Source: an uncultured Eubacteriales bacterium (GTDB taxonomy: Bacteria; Bacillota; Clostridia; Lachnospirales; Lachnospiraceae). Taken from it: a DNA stretch of 64,000 nt. The position numbers and the translations under genes are program-made. The stretch is taken from NCBI GenBank assembly GCA_900314885.1, contig OMWY01000011.1, forward strand, positions 16,558 through 80,557, given 5' to 3'. Below the pieces are notes generated by a model. It was not told the DNA's origin and ran no database searches. It was given only the letters and a program-made list of their open reading frames with translations. Position 1 is the stretch's first letter; every line of letters begins with the position of its first letter. Positions 23,302-31,380 of the stretch are shown in pieces.

Positions 23302-24072
23302 TCACTTTTTCGTTATGGTTTTTATTAATTTCATAAAATATCTGTTTCTAAAGAGCCTAATCGCAATAATTACCAGGGCAAATACAGTGAAGTGTCCTTT
23401 CATCCTTACATTGGCTGTAAACTTCTTTTCTTCCCACTCAGGAACTATTGTAAGCTTGTCCGCGTACAGACCATAAAACATAGATATGCAGCCAAGTATC
23501 TTTCCTTCAGTGTAGGGATCGCCGGTGCCGAACTCTATGGTACCCTCCATTTTCTTTGGGAGTACCAGCTTCAAGAGCCTTCCCAACGCGTCTAGAATAA
23601 CGCTTACAAGCTCTCCTATGTGATCATCCCTAAGGATATCCTTAAGCCTGTCACCCTTAGACTTCTTACTGCCGGAATCACTGTGAACTTCTTTTGTTGT
23701 TTTTCCGGTCCCATCGGTGTTCGTATGTTTAGATTTTTTATTAGTGGAATTCTCCTTTTTCCCCTTCTTAACCTTCTTTTTGCCTTCCGGTTTTTTCACG
23801 GTCTTCTTATCACTGCTAAAAATCGGTATACCAAAGACCCTCAGCTTATATCTAAACTTCTTGTCCCGGAATTCAAAAGGAAAATTCACCAGGAGAAAAT
23901 ACCACCCGGTCCTGCCAAGAACCTCGAAGTTTCCTTCCTCATAATCAAGTTTAACATTATATGTAATCGGAAGAAAGAGTATGAGGAGGATCAGGGCTAG
24001 CAATATAACCAATATCCAGAGCAGTACCTTGCCAATAACCTTCAGTACTGTAAGGAAAATGCCAAGCGCCAC
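23302..24072 (-). CDS. DUF2953 (YtfI-like) membrane-anchored protein
   Basis: The 256-residue product has an N-terminal membrane segment (about residues 10-35), followed by beta-rich YNVKLDYEEGNFEVLGRTGW and FRYKLRVFGIPIF, typical of DUF2953. A long Lys/Ser/Thr-rich linker (about 90-140) follows, then a second domain with GTIEFGTGDPYTEGKILG and another hydrophobic stretch near the end. The start codon is GTG at 24072, sharing bases with the preceding stop (TAGTG), with a G-rich Shine-Dalgarno. Function unknown; the link with GerW suggests a spore or envelope role. Confidence 0.82.
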   Translation of the reverse strand: MALGIFLTVLKVIGKVLLWILVILLALILLILFLPITYNVKLDYEEGNFEVLGRTGWYFLLVNFPFEFRDKKFRYKLRVFGIPIFSSDKKTVKKPEGKKKVKKGKKENSTNKKSKHTNTDGTGKTTKEVHSDSGSKKSKGDRLKDILRDDHIGELVSVILDALGRLLKLVLPKKMEGTIEFGTGDPYTEGKILGCISMFYGLYADKLTIVPEWEEKKFTANVRMKGHFTVFALVIIAIRLFRNRYFMKLIKTITKK

Positions 24073-24371
24073 TATTCTCCCCCTTTGTCTGCCTTCTCTT
24101 TAGCTAGATACAGAGCTGCCACGAGCGAAACAGCGTCTGATCTTGTCTCGGCAGCTCCTATCATAACGTAGTCATCGTTCTTACGATAGAAGTCCTTGCC
24201 AAGCTCGTTAAAGTCAATAATTTCAAGAAAGTCTCCCCTGTTCTGAGGCAGCATGATTCCAAAAGGCGGGAAAAGGCTTCTTTTGCCCCGTCGCATTTTC
24301 TTAAGCACTCTCCTCCTGTATTTAGGATTGTCCATCCTGCCGATACAAAACAGTGGCTTTCTTATGGTCAT
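24072..24371 (-). CDS. Small conserved hypothetical protein
   Basis: The 99-residue product is basic at its N-terminus (a YRRRVLKKMRRGKR stretch at about residue 17) and contains two short conserved-looking segments, FPPFGIMLPQNRGDFLEIIDF and an Ala-rich C-terminal helix. No family was recognised. The ATG at 24371 starts one base after the stop of the upstream gene and has GGAGAG before it. It is tightly coupled between a helical protein and the DUF2953 gene. Confidence 0.65.
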   Translation of the reverse strand: MTIRKPLFCIGRMDNPKYRRRVLKKMRRGKRSLFPPFGIMLPQNRGDFLEIIDFNELGKDFYRKNDDYVMIGAAETRSDAVSLVAALYLAKEKADKGGE

Positions 24372-24372
24372 T

Positions 24373-25743
24373 TTATTCTCTCCAAAGTTTACTGATAACG
24401 GTAACAGCCTTTGTGTATTCGCCTTCATCCGCGCTCTTAAGTGAGCTTCTCACATAATTCATGACATCGGTCCTGTTCTCAAAATAAACAGGAATAGTAC
24501 CGAGTACCTTTGCCATAACCGATCTTCTCTCGCTTAATTCAAGTTCTCCGAAAAGCTTCTTAAACTCAGCGATTAACTTCTCTTTCTCTTCTGAGAAATA
24601 CGACTCAGTAAGCTCAACAAAGCCGTTTTCAGCGAGATTAGCGAAGGCACTGCCGGAATTAAGCTTCCTGCATATAAGAAGATCATTAACTTCTGTCGCC
24701 GCCATTATTGACTCGCATGTACTCATGTACTTCTCATTTATCACGTCAAGAAGCATCTGATTCGTCGCAAGATCGGTATAGTATTTTTCGTGCATAACAG
24801 AGAGGTCATTTAGTATATCGTCAAGCTCTTTGCTCTCATCAGGGGATGGGGCACGGCATTCCTTTACCAGCTCATTAATTTTTTCTACTGCCTTTTTTGC
24901 CTTTGACGTATCTACATTTGAATAAGGCATAGCAAGCAGAACACAAATCAGATCGTTTATTGTATTAATAAGCAGCTCGTATGTATCAACTACATCAAGC
25001 ATGGTCTTTATCGCGTCTACAACCTTGGCCGCGTTTTCAGGCGTTCTTTCCTTCTTCGCCTTGTCATAGGCTTCATAAAAGGACTTCGTTATCTCGGGAA
25101 AATGTTCCTCGGCTGCATTAACATCGTTCATGCCGCACGAGGACCTGATGGCCGAGAGGAATGTATCATATGTATCCTTGTCAGCCTTCTTATAGAGGTC
25201 AACTGTCGATGTAAGAATATCGAGGAACTTCACCCTCGTATAGCGGACAGGCAGTCTTTCAAGGACCTGCTTAAGCCTCGTGTTGATAATATTGTTATCC
25301 TTATTTTCGAAAATGTAGTTCAAGACCTGCTTAGCGAAATCATCGGGCTCTATAAGGCTCTCATTTGTTACAGGGTAGAATATATCGTCAAAATCCTCAA
25401 CCATAACCTGAGCCTTGCCGCATAAATCAAGAAGCGCCTCAGTCCTGACCTTGATTTCGGCTCTTGTGTCAAGAAGCTCTTTTACGATTTTTTCCCTCTT
25501 AGCGCCATCAAATTCAGCTAAGAATCCTTCATCTATCGCCTCTGTAAGTATTTCCTTATAATCATTCAGCCTATAGCTTTCGGGTTTGCTTAGAAAATAC
25601 TCCCTCAAAACCATATAGGCAAATGAAAGCGTGCAGGAATCGACTCTCTCATAGAGATCAGCCATTTCATTTGAGTAAAATGGGATACTGACCTCTAATT
25701 CCTTCCCCTTCTTTATATTGTTGATACTGTCATGTAAATCCAT
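24373..25743 (-). CDS. Large all-helical conserved hypothetical protein
   Basis: The 456-residue product is rich in Glu, Lys, Leu and Ala, has no signal peptide or membrane segment, and appears almost entirely helical. No enzymatic motif or family was recognised. It lies 34 bases after the rhomboid-like gene and is followed directly by the 99-residue protein, so the three probably work together. It could be a structural or scaffold protein. Confidence 0.65.
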   Translation of the reverse strand: MDLHDSINNIKKGKELEVSIPFYSNEMADLYERVDSCTLSFAYMVLREYFLSKPESYRLNDYKEILTEAIDEGFLAEFDGAKREKIVKELLDTRAEIKVRTEALLDLCGKAQVMVEDFDDIFYPVTNESLIEPDDFAKQVLNYIFENKDNNIINTRLKQVLERLPVRYTRVKFLDILTSTVDLYKKADKDTYDTFLSAIRSSCGMNDVNAAEEHFPEITKSFYEAYDKAKKERTPENAAKVVDAIKTMLDVVDTYELLINTINDLICVLLAMPYSNVDTSKAKKAVEKINELVKECRAPSPDESKELDDILNDLSVMHEKYYTDLATNQMLLDVINEKYMSTCESIMAATEVNDLLICRKLNSGSAFANLAENGFVELTESYFSEEKEKLIAEFKKLFGELELSERRSVMAKVLGTIPVYFENRTDVMNYVRSSLKSADEGEYTKAVTVISKLWRE

Positions 25744-25777
25744 CGTTAAATAAAACCTTCCAATCCTTTGTTCTTAA

Positions 25778-26731
25778 TTACATATCCGGCCCGAAGCCGT
25801 TATCTGTCTTCACCTTTTGAATATGCTGGTGCTTATATAAGTGCTCGTTGCAGTACTCGTAATTGCCCTCGCACTTTGAGCAGAAACGGAATTCAAGCTC
25901 AGGGTTAGAAATCTCTGTCCTTCCGCATATTGCGCACCGATGCTTGGCGAAGCCTCTGTTTCTTGACGTTCCGGCATTCCCACTTCTGTCGTTATTTACA
26001 TTCCCATTTCCGTAAACAGTGCGGAAATTACCGTCCTGCCTCCTTGTCCTCCCGAAGTTCATCCCCATGTTAAATGGCCTTCTGCGGTAATTCCTGTTTG
26101 AAAGGAAAAAGAGGAAAAAGTTAAGCAGCCCGACGAGCATGGCGACTGCGTAAGGCCACGCTCCGAGTGAAACAGCCTGCAAAAGCTGAATAGCAAGCAT
26201 CACGCCATAGAAAATACCCAGATACTTCATCTTTAACGGAATGACGAAGAAGAACAGAACCATCTCATCCGGGTACATGGCGCAAAAAGCGAGCAGGAGC
26301 GATTCATTTACATAGTTAAGACCAAAATACCAGCCTGTAGTTGGGTCGCCTGTAATCAGGTAGAGTATAAGAGCTCCTAAGATATTAAAAATAATACCCG
26401 ACAGGTAGTACATATTGAAGCGGAAGGCTCCCCAGGTATTTTCAAGGTTCCTGCCTATGTAGAAATAGAAGTACAGGTTAATAATGAAAAAGAAAATATT
26501 CATCCCCTGAGCGCTGCCAAGCGTATCCGGCGCCAGTATGAATGTAATGAGGCGCCAAATCTGGCCGTGGCCAATAGCGGCAAAATTGAGCGCAAGATAG
26601 TTATAATAGATCATAGGATTAATCATGCCTATCATAGCGCCGATAACGTATATAGCGATAATATAGTACATGAGATTGTGAATGGCGTATCTGCCAATCT
26701 TTCTCTCAAGCCTGTCAAGAAAATTATTCAT
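25778..26731 (-). CDS. Rhomboid-like multi-pass membrane protein with C-terminal zinc-finger-like domain
   Basis: The 317-residue product has six or so membrane segments (about residues 15-215) in the arrangement of rhomboid/derlin-like proteins (WRLITFILAP, GRNLENTWGAFRFNMYYLSG). The usual GxSG active site is not present: the matching stretch reads YFGLNYVNESL. It is therefore probably a non-proteolytic relative. After a Gly/Asn/Arg-rich linker the C-terminus carries HRCAICGRTE, FCSKCEGNYEYCNEH and KHQHI, a likely zinc-binding module. It is the first gene of a five-gene operon ending with gerW. Confidence 0.75.
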   Translation of the reverse strand: MNNFLDRLERKIGRYAIHNLMYYIIAIYVIGAMIGMINPMIYYNYLALNFAAIGHGQIWRLITFILAPDTLGSAQGMNIFFFIINLYFYFYIGRNLENTWGAFRFNMYYLSGIIFNILGALILYLITGDPTTGWYFGLNYVNESLLLAFCAMYPDEMVLFFFVIPLKMKYLGIFYGVMLAIQLLQAVSLGAWPYAVAMLVGLLNFFLFFLSNRNYRRRPFNMGMNFGRTRRQDGNFRTVYGNGNVNNDRSGNAGTSRNRGFAKHRCAICGRTEISNPELEFRFCSKCEGNYEYCNEHLYKHQHIQKVKTDNGFGPDM

Positions 26732-26754
26732 TACACAAAAACTCCTTTCACACG

Positions 26755-26784
26755 ATTATAACTTTTTGCCATATGTGATGTCAA
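26755..26784 (-). promoter_or_regulatory. Promoter of the rhomboid-like/gerW operon
   Basis: On the minus strand TTGACA (26779-26784) and TATAAT (26755-26760) match consensus perfectly with an 18-base spacer. The ATG is 24 bases after the -10. Confidence 0.8.
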
Positions 26785-26852
26785 GACTTGTAATAATGAA
26801 AAATATGGAAAATCGCTCTCTTCATTACAAAGTTGCGTTTTTGTATCTGTCA

Positions 26853-26881
26853 TTGATTATTTTTTTCTTATATAATATAAT
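26853..26881 (+). promoter_or_regulatory. Promoter of the activase-like gene
   Basis: TTGATT (26853-26858) and TATAAT (26876-26881) with a 17-base spacer; the ATG follows about 58 bases after the -10 and has GGTGGAAAGG before it. Confidence 0.75.
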
Positions 26882-26938
26882 GTTGTTTAAGATAAACTGT
26901 CGCGCTATTAGTGATTGCGACGGTGGAAAGGTATAAAT

Positions 26939-29900
26939 ATGCAGGGAAACGTGATGAGGTTAGGCATCGACATCGGCTCCACTACAGTTAAGATAGCCGT
27001 CATCGATGGCAACAGCAATATAGTATTTTCAGATTATAAGAGACATTTCGCGAATATACAGGAAACCCTGGCGGACCTTATTCATGAAGCTATAGAGACA
27101 TGCGGCAATGTTAACGTCGCTCCGGTAATCACAGGTTCCGGGGCACTTTCCATTTCTAAGGTATTAAATATTCCTTTTGTTCAGGAAGTCATAGCCGTTT
27201 CGACAGCTCTTAAGACCTTCGCCCCGGAAACGGACGTAGCTATCGAGCTCGGTGGTGAAGACGCGAAGATTATTTACTTCACGAATGGTATAGAACAACG
27301 CATGAACGGCATCTGCGCAGGCGGTACCGGATCATTTATCGATCAGATGGCTGTTCTCCTTAAGACTGACGCGGCAGGGTTAAACGAGTACGCAAAGAGC
27401 TACCGGTCCATTTATCCGATAGCCGCGAGATGCGGCGTTTTCGCGAAGTCCGATATTCAGCCTCTTATCAATGATGGCGCCGCTAAGCCGGACCTGGCGG
27501 AATCCATTTTCCAGGCGGTTGTGAATCAGACAATCTCAGGACTTGCCTGTGGTAAGCCTATTAAGGGACATGTGGCCTTCCTTGGGGGTCCGCTCCACTT
27601 CTTGACAGAGCTTCGCAAGGCATTTATAAGAACATTGAAGCTCACGGATGATGAAGTCATAGCGCCTTATGATTCACATCTTTTCGCTGCCCGCGGCGCC
27701 GCTATGAGCAGCAAATATGAGACAGAGGTGAATCTTTCCGAGCTCTATACAAAGCTTCACGACCACGTTGAGATTCAGAGCGAAGTTGCCCGTATGGAGC
27801 CTCTTTTTAAGGATGAGAGTGAATATAAGGCCTTTATAGATGAACACGCGAACGCAACTGTAAAGAAGGGTGATCTCGCCTCCTACCATGGGAACGCCTT
27901 TCTAGGCATTGACGCAGGTTCAACTACCACGAAGGTGGCTCTTGTCGGTGAAGACGGCACTCTCCTTTACTCATTTTACTCAAATAATAACGGAAGCCCG
28001 CTTAAAACCGCTATTGCCGCCATGGATGAGATAAAGCACCTGATGCCTCCTACGGCAAGAATCGCGAGATCATGCTCAACAGGCTACGGTGAGAAGCTTC
28101 TCAAATCCGCCTTTATGCTTGATGAGGGTGAAGTAGAGACTGTATCTCATTACGAGGCAGCTGCCTTCTTTGACCCGAGTGTTGATACAATCCTTGACAT
28201 CGGCGGCCAGGATATGAAGTGCATAAAGATAAAGGACGGCACTGTTGACAGCGTTCTCTTAAATGAAGCCTGTTCTTCAGGCTGCGGTTCCTTTATCGAA
28301 ACATTTGCGAAATCTCTCGGCTATGAGGTTAAGGATTTCGCTAAGGCTGCCCTCTTCGCTAAGAACCCTATAGATCTGGGCAGCCGCTGCACTGTCTTCA
28401 TGAATTCAAAAGTAAAGCAGGCTCAGAAGGAAGGCGCTACCGTAGAGGATATTTCAGCAGGACTGGCTTACTCGGTAATAAGGAACGCTCTTGTCAAGGT
28501 CATTAAGCTTACAGACCCGAAGCAGTTAGGTGAAAATGTCGTCGTTCAGGGCGGAACATTTTATAACGACGCTGTACTCAGAAGCTTTGAGCGCATCAGT
28601 GGACATAAGGCAATCAGGCCTGATATCGCCGGTATTATGGGCGCTTTCGGAGCGGCTCTTGTGGCAAGAAAGCACTATGAGGCGGGTGAAGAGACAAGCA
28701 CGCTCTCCTTTGATCAGATAAGCGCCCTTACCTACGATACAAGGATGACCCACTGCAAGGGCTGCAATAATAACTGCATGCTCACTGTCAACATATTTAA
28801 CGGCGGAAGAAAATTCATTTCCGGAAATCGTTGCGAGAAGGGACTCGGCCTCACCAAGAACGCGGAGAACATCCCTAACATGTTCGATTGGAAAATGAAG
28901 AGAATGTTCGGTTATACTCCTCTTCCCGAGTCGGAAACAAAGCGTGGAATTATCGGCATTCCGAGGGTTCTCAACATGTACGAGGACTACCCTTTCTGGT
29001 TTACTTTCTTTACAAAATTAGGATACAGCGTAGTCCTGTCGCCTGTCAGCACCAGAAAAATATATGAACTCGGTATCGAGTCCATCCCTTCGGAATCGGA
29101 ATGCTATCCGGCAAAAATTGCCCATGGACATGTAAAATGGCTTGTGGATCAGGGAATAAAGCATATCTTCTATCCTTGCATACCTTACGAGCACAACGAA
29201 ACACCGGACGCGAATAACCACTATAACTGCCCTATCGTAACTTCCTACGGCGAAAATATAAAGAACAACATGGAAGAACTCGACGACCCTTCTATTAATT
29301 TTGAGAATCCATTTCTCTCAATGGAAAATGAAGAGATTCTCACTGACAGGCTCGTTGAGATATTTAAAGGCCGTATAAGTAGGAAAGAAATCCGCGAAGC
29401 AGCCCATGAGGCATGGCTTGAGCAGATGAAGGCAAAGCAGGATACCGAAGAGGAAGGCGAGAAGGTCCTTAAATATCTTAAGGACACTGGGCGTAAGGGA
29501 ATCGTGCTTGCCGGAAGACCTTACCATATTGATCCTGAGATAAACCACGGTATACCTGAGCTTGTAAACTCTCTTGGCGCCGCTGTTCTTACTGAAGACA
29601 GTATAGCCCACCTGGGTAAGGTTGACAGGCCACTTATTGTAATGGACCAGTGGATGTATCACAGCAGGCTTTATAAAGCCGCCTGCTTCGTCAAGACCGA
29701 ACCGAACCTCGAGCTGGTACAGCTTTCAAGCTTCGGATGCGGTCTCGATGCGGTGACTCGTGACCAGGTCGGCGATATACTCACAAGCGCAGGTAAGATT
29801 TATACAGCTCTTAAAATAGATGAGGTCAGCAACCTCGGTGGTGTAAGAATCAGACTCCGTTCCCTTCTCTCCGCCGTAAGGGACAGAGACGAGAAGGGAA

Positions 29901-31222
29901 TTACGGCCCATGAGGCCAGCTCATCATTTGACAGAGAAATCTTTACTGAGGACATGAAAGATTATACTCTTCTCTTCCCTCAGATGAGTCCTATTCATTT
30001 CAGACTGTTGAAGGAAGCAGTAAGCATTACAGGTTATAAATTCGAGGTACTGCCGGATGATCACAGTGTCATTAATGAAGGGCTTAAGGCTGTTAACAAC
30101 GATGCCTGCTACCCTTCCATCCTAACAGTTGGTCAGATTATGACAGCTGTTAAGTGTGGAAAATACGACACCCACAAGCTTGCTATATTTATCACGCAAA
30201 CCGGTGGTGGCTGCAGGGCTTCGAATTATATCGGATTTATAAGACGAGCCTTAAGGAAAGAGGGCTACGGATATATTCCTGTGGTTTCAGTGTCCTGGCA
30301 GATGTTCGAGAGAAATCCGGGATGGAAACCAACTCCTAAGATGGGAATCGCCGCGCTTCAGGCACTTATCTATGGAGATATTCTCATGAAGTGCCTTTAC
30401 GCCACCAGACCTTATGAGGCTGAAAAAGGAGCGGCAAACGCTCTTTATGAAAAATGGAATGCTAAGTGCATAGACAATATAAGAAATGATACCGGAATGA
30501 GCAAGTTCCGCTTCACCTGTCGTGATATGATAAAGGAATTTGATAACCTTCCTCGTGTTGAAGGCCTTACCAAGCCTAAGGTAGGAGTCGTTGGTGAGAT
30601 ACTTGTAAAGTACCTTCCATCCGGAAATAACCATGTGGTTGACCTTCTTGAGCAGGAGGGAGCGGAAGCTGTTGTTCCTGACCTTATGGACTTTTTCCTC
30701 TACTGCGCTTATAACCCGCAGTACCAGGCTAAGTACCTAGGCAAGAGCAAGAAGGTTGCCCGTTTCATGAAGATAGCGATAAAGTTCCTCGAATATTTCA
30801 GGAACGCCGCAAGGAAAGAATTTGAGCAGAGCAAGCACTTCACTCCACCTGCGAATATTTACGATCTCGCTAAATACGCAAGCGATATAGTCTCATGTGG
30901 CAACCAGACAGGTGAGGGCTGGTTCCTTACAGGTGAAATGATAGAACTCATAAAGAACGGAGTTCCTAACATACTCTGTACACAGCCTTTTGGCTGCCTT
31001 CCTAACCACGTAGTCGGTAAGGGAGTAATAAAGAAGCTTCGTCAGATGTATCCGGGCACAAATGTCATGGCTATAGACTATGATCCGGGCGCCAGTGAAG
31101 TAAACCAGCTGAATCGTATCAAGCTGCTGCTTGCTACGGCAAATAACGAATTAATAGATAAGAGTTATCATTGCGAAAACGGAGAAGCGGGCGATGCCGA
31201 TCTTGAGGAGAGTGCCGGGTAA
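26939..31222 (+). CDS. Giant acyl-CoA dehydratase activase-related protein (BcrAD/BadFG + DUF2229 + HgdB-like)
   Basis: The 1427-residue product joins two ASKHA ATPase domains of the 2-hydroxyacyl-CoA dehydratase activator type: one from residue 7 (LGIDIGSTTVKIAVI, cluster-loop CAGGTGS at about 125), one from about 320 (FLGIDAGSTTTKVALV, CSSGCGS at about 445). Near residue 605 is a Cys-rich CKGCNNNC with a later GNRCEKG, then the DUF2229 region, and a C-terminal part like the dehydratase subunits. Activators of this family carry a [4Fe-4S] cluster and send electrons to a partner using ATP. No partner dehydratase is adjacent, so the substrate is unknown. The ATG at 26939 is preferred to the upstream TTG. 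Confidence 0.85.
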   Translation: MQGNVMRLGIDIGSTTVKIAVIDGNSNIVFSDYKRHFANIQETLADLIHEAIETCGNVNVAPVITGSGALSISKVLNIPFVQEVIAVSTALKTFAPETDVAIELGGEDAKIIYFTNGIEQRMNGICAGGTGSFIDQMAVLLKTDAAGLNEYAKSYRSIYPIAARCGVFAKSDIQPLINDGAAKPDLAESIFQAVVNQTISGLACGKPIKGHVAFLGGPLHFLTELRKAFIRTLKLTDDEVIAPYDSHLFAARGAAMSSKYETEVNLSELYTKLHDHVEIQSEVARMEPLFKDESEYKAFIDEHANATVKKGDLASYHGNAFLGIDAGSTTTKVALVGEDGTLLYSFYSNNNGSPLKTAIAAMDEIKHLMPPTARIARSCSTGYGEKLLKSAFMLDEGEVETVSHYEAAAFFDPSVDTILDIGGQDMKCIKIKDGTVDSVLLNEACSSGCGSFIETFAKSLGYEVKDFAKAALFAKNPIDLGSRCTVFMNSKVKQAQKEGATVEDISAGLAYSVIRNALVKVIKLTDPKQLGENVVVQGGTFYNDAVLRSFERISGHKAIRPDIAGIMGAFGAALVARKHYEAGEETSTLSFDQISALTYDTRMTHCKGCNNNCMLTVNIFNGGRKFISGNRCEKGLGLTKNAENIPNMFDWKMKRMFGYTPLPESETKRGIIGIPRVLNMYEDYPFWFTFFTKLGYSVVLSPVSTRKIYELGIESIPSESECYPAKIAHGHVKWLVDQGIKHIFYPCIPYEHNETPDANNHYNCPIVTSYGENIKNNMEELDDPSINFENPFLSMENEEILTDRLVEIFKGRISRKEIREAAHEAWLEQMKAKQDTEEEGEKVLKYLKDTGRKGIVLAGRPYHIDPEINHGIPELVNSLGAAVLTEDSIAHLGKVDRPLIVMDQWMYHSRLYKAACFVKTEPNLELVQLSSFGCGLDAVTRDQVGDILTSAGKIYTALKIDEVSNLGGVRIRLRSLLSAVRDRDEKGITAHEASSSFDREIFTEDMKDYTLLFPQMSPIHFRLLKEAVSITGYKFEVLPDDHSVINEGLKAVNNDACYPSILTVGQIMTAVKCGKYDTHKLAIFITQTGGGCRASNYIGFIRRALRKEGYGYIPVVSVSWQMFERNPGWKPTPKMGIAALQALIYGDILMKCLYATRPYEAEKGAANALYEKWNAKCIDNIRNDTGMSKFRFTCRDMIKEFDNLPRVEGLTKPKVGVVGEILVKYLPSGNNHVVDLLEQEGAEAVVPDLMDFFLYCAYNPQYQAKYLGKSKKVARFMKIAIKFLEYFRNAARKEFEQSKHFTPPANIYDLAKYASDIVSCGNQTGEGWFLTGEMIELIKNGVPNILCTQPFGCLPNHVVGKGVIKKLRQMYPGTNVMAIDYDPGASEVNQLNRIKLLLATANNELIDKSYHCENGEAGDADLEESAG

Positions 31223-31228
31223 TAAGAA

Positions 31229-31259
31229 AAGAGGATAGATTTTATCTATCCTCTTTTTT
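31229..31259. terminator. Bidirectional terminator
   Basis: A perfect 12-bp inverted repeat (31229-31240 with 31244-31255; AAGAGGATAGAT arms) is followed by T residues on the plus strand and by TTTTCTT on the minus strand. It lies right after the activase stop and can also serve the galactanase gene from the other side. Confidence 0.85.
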
Positions 31260-31264
31260 ATATA

Positions 31265-31379
31265 GACTCCCTCTATGAGGGAGCTGTCTGTTGTCATAGG
31301 CGGGTCCCACGAAGTGGGTGGCTATGACTAGTATGCTCCTTAGGAGCATACATTATATGCGAAACTGACTGAAGGAGTC
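31265..31379. repeat. Intergenic cluster of three hairpins enclosed by GACTCC/GGAGTC
   Basis: The hairpins are 31267-31273 with 31277-31283 (7 bp, loop TAT), 31293-31299 with 31322-31328 (7 bp, enclosing CCCAC-GAA-GTGGG), and 31331-31339 with 31343-31351 (9 bp, loop TTA). GACTCC at 31265-31270 can alternatively pair with GGAGTC at 31374-31379, which would enclose the whole group. It fills the space between the convergent activase and galactanase genes, and probably belongs to the same broad class of intergenic hairpin repeats. Confidence 0.65.
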
Positions 31380-31380
31380 G

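Noticed and set aside
25778..26731. Active rhomboid protease
   Set aside because: The general fold resembles a rhomboid but the GxSG catalytic motif is not seen, so only a rhomboid-like relative is claimed.
28530..31000. Minus-strand open frames inside the activase gene (for example 29318-29662, 30287-30634)
   Set aside because: They are shadows of the strongly supported plus-strand gene and lack start signals.
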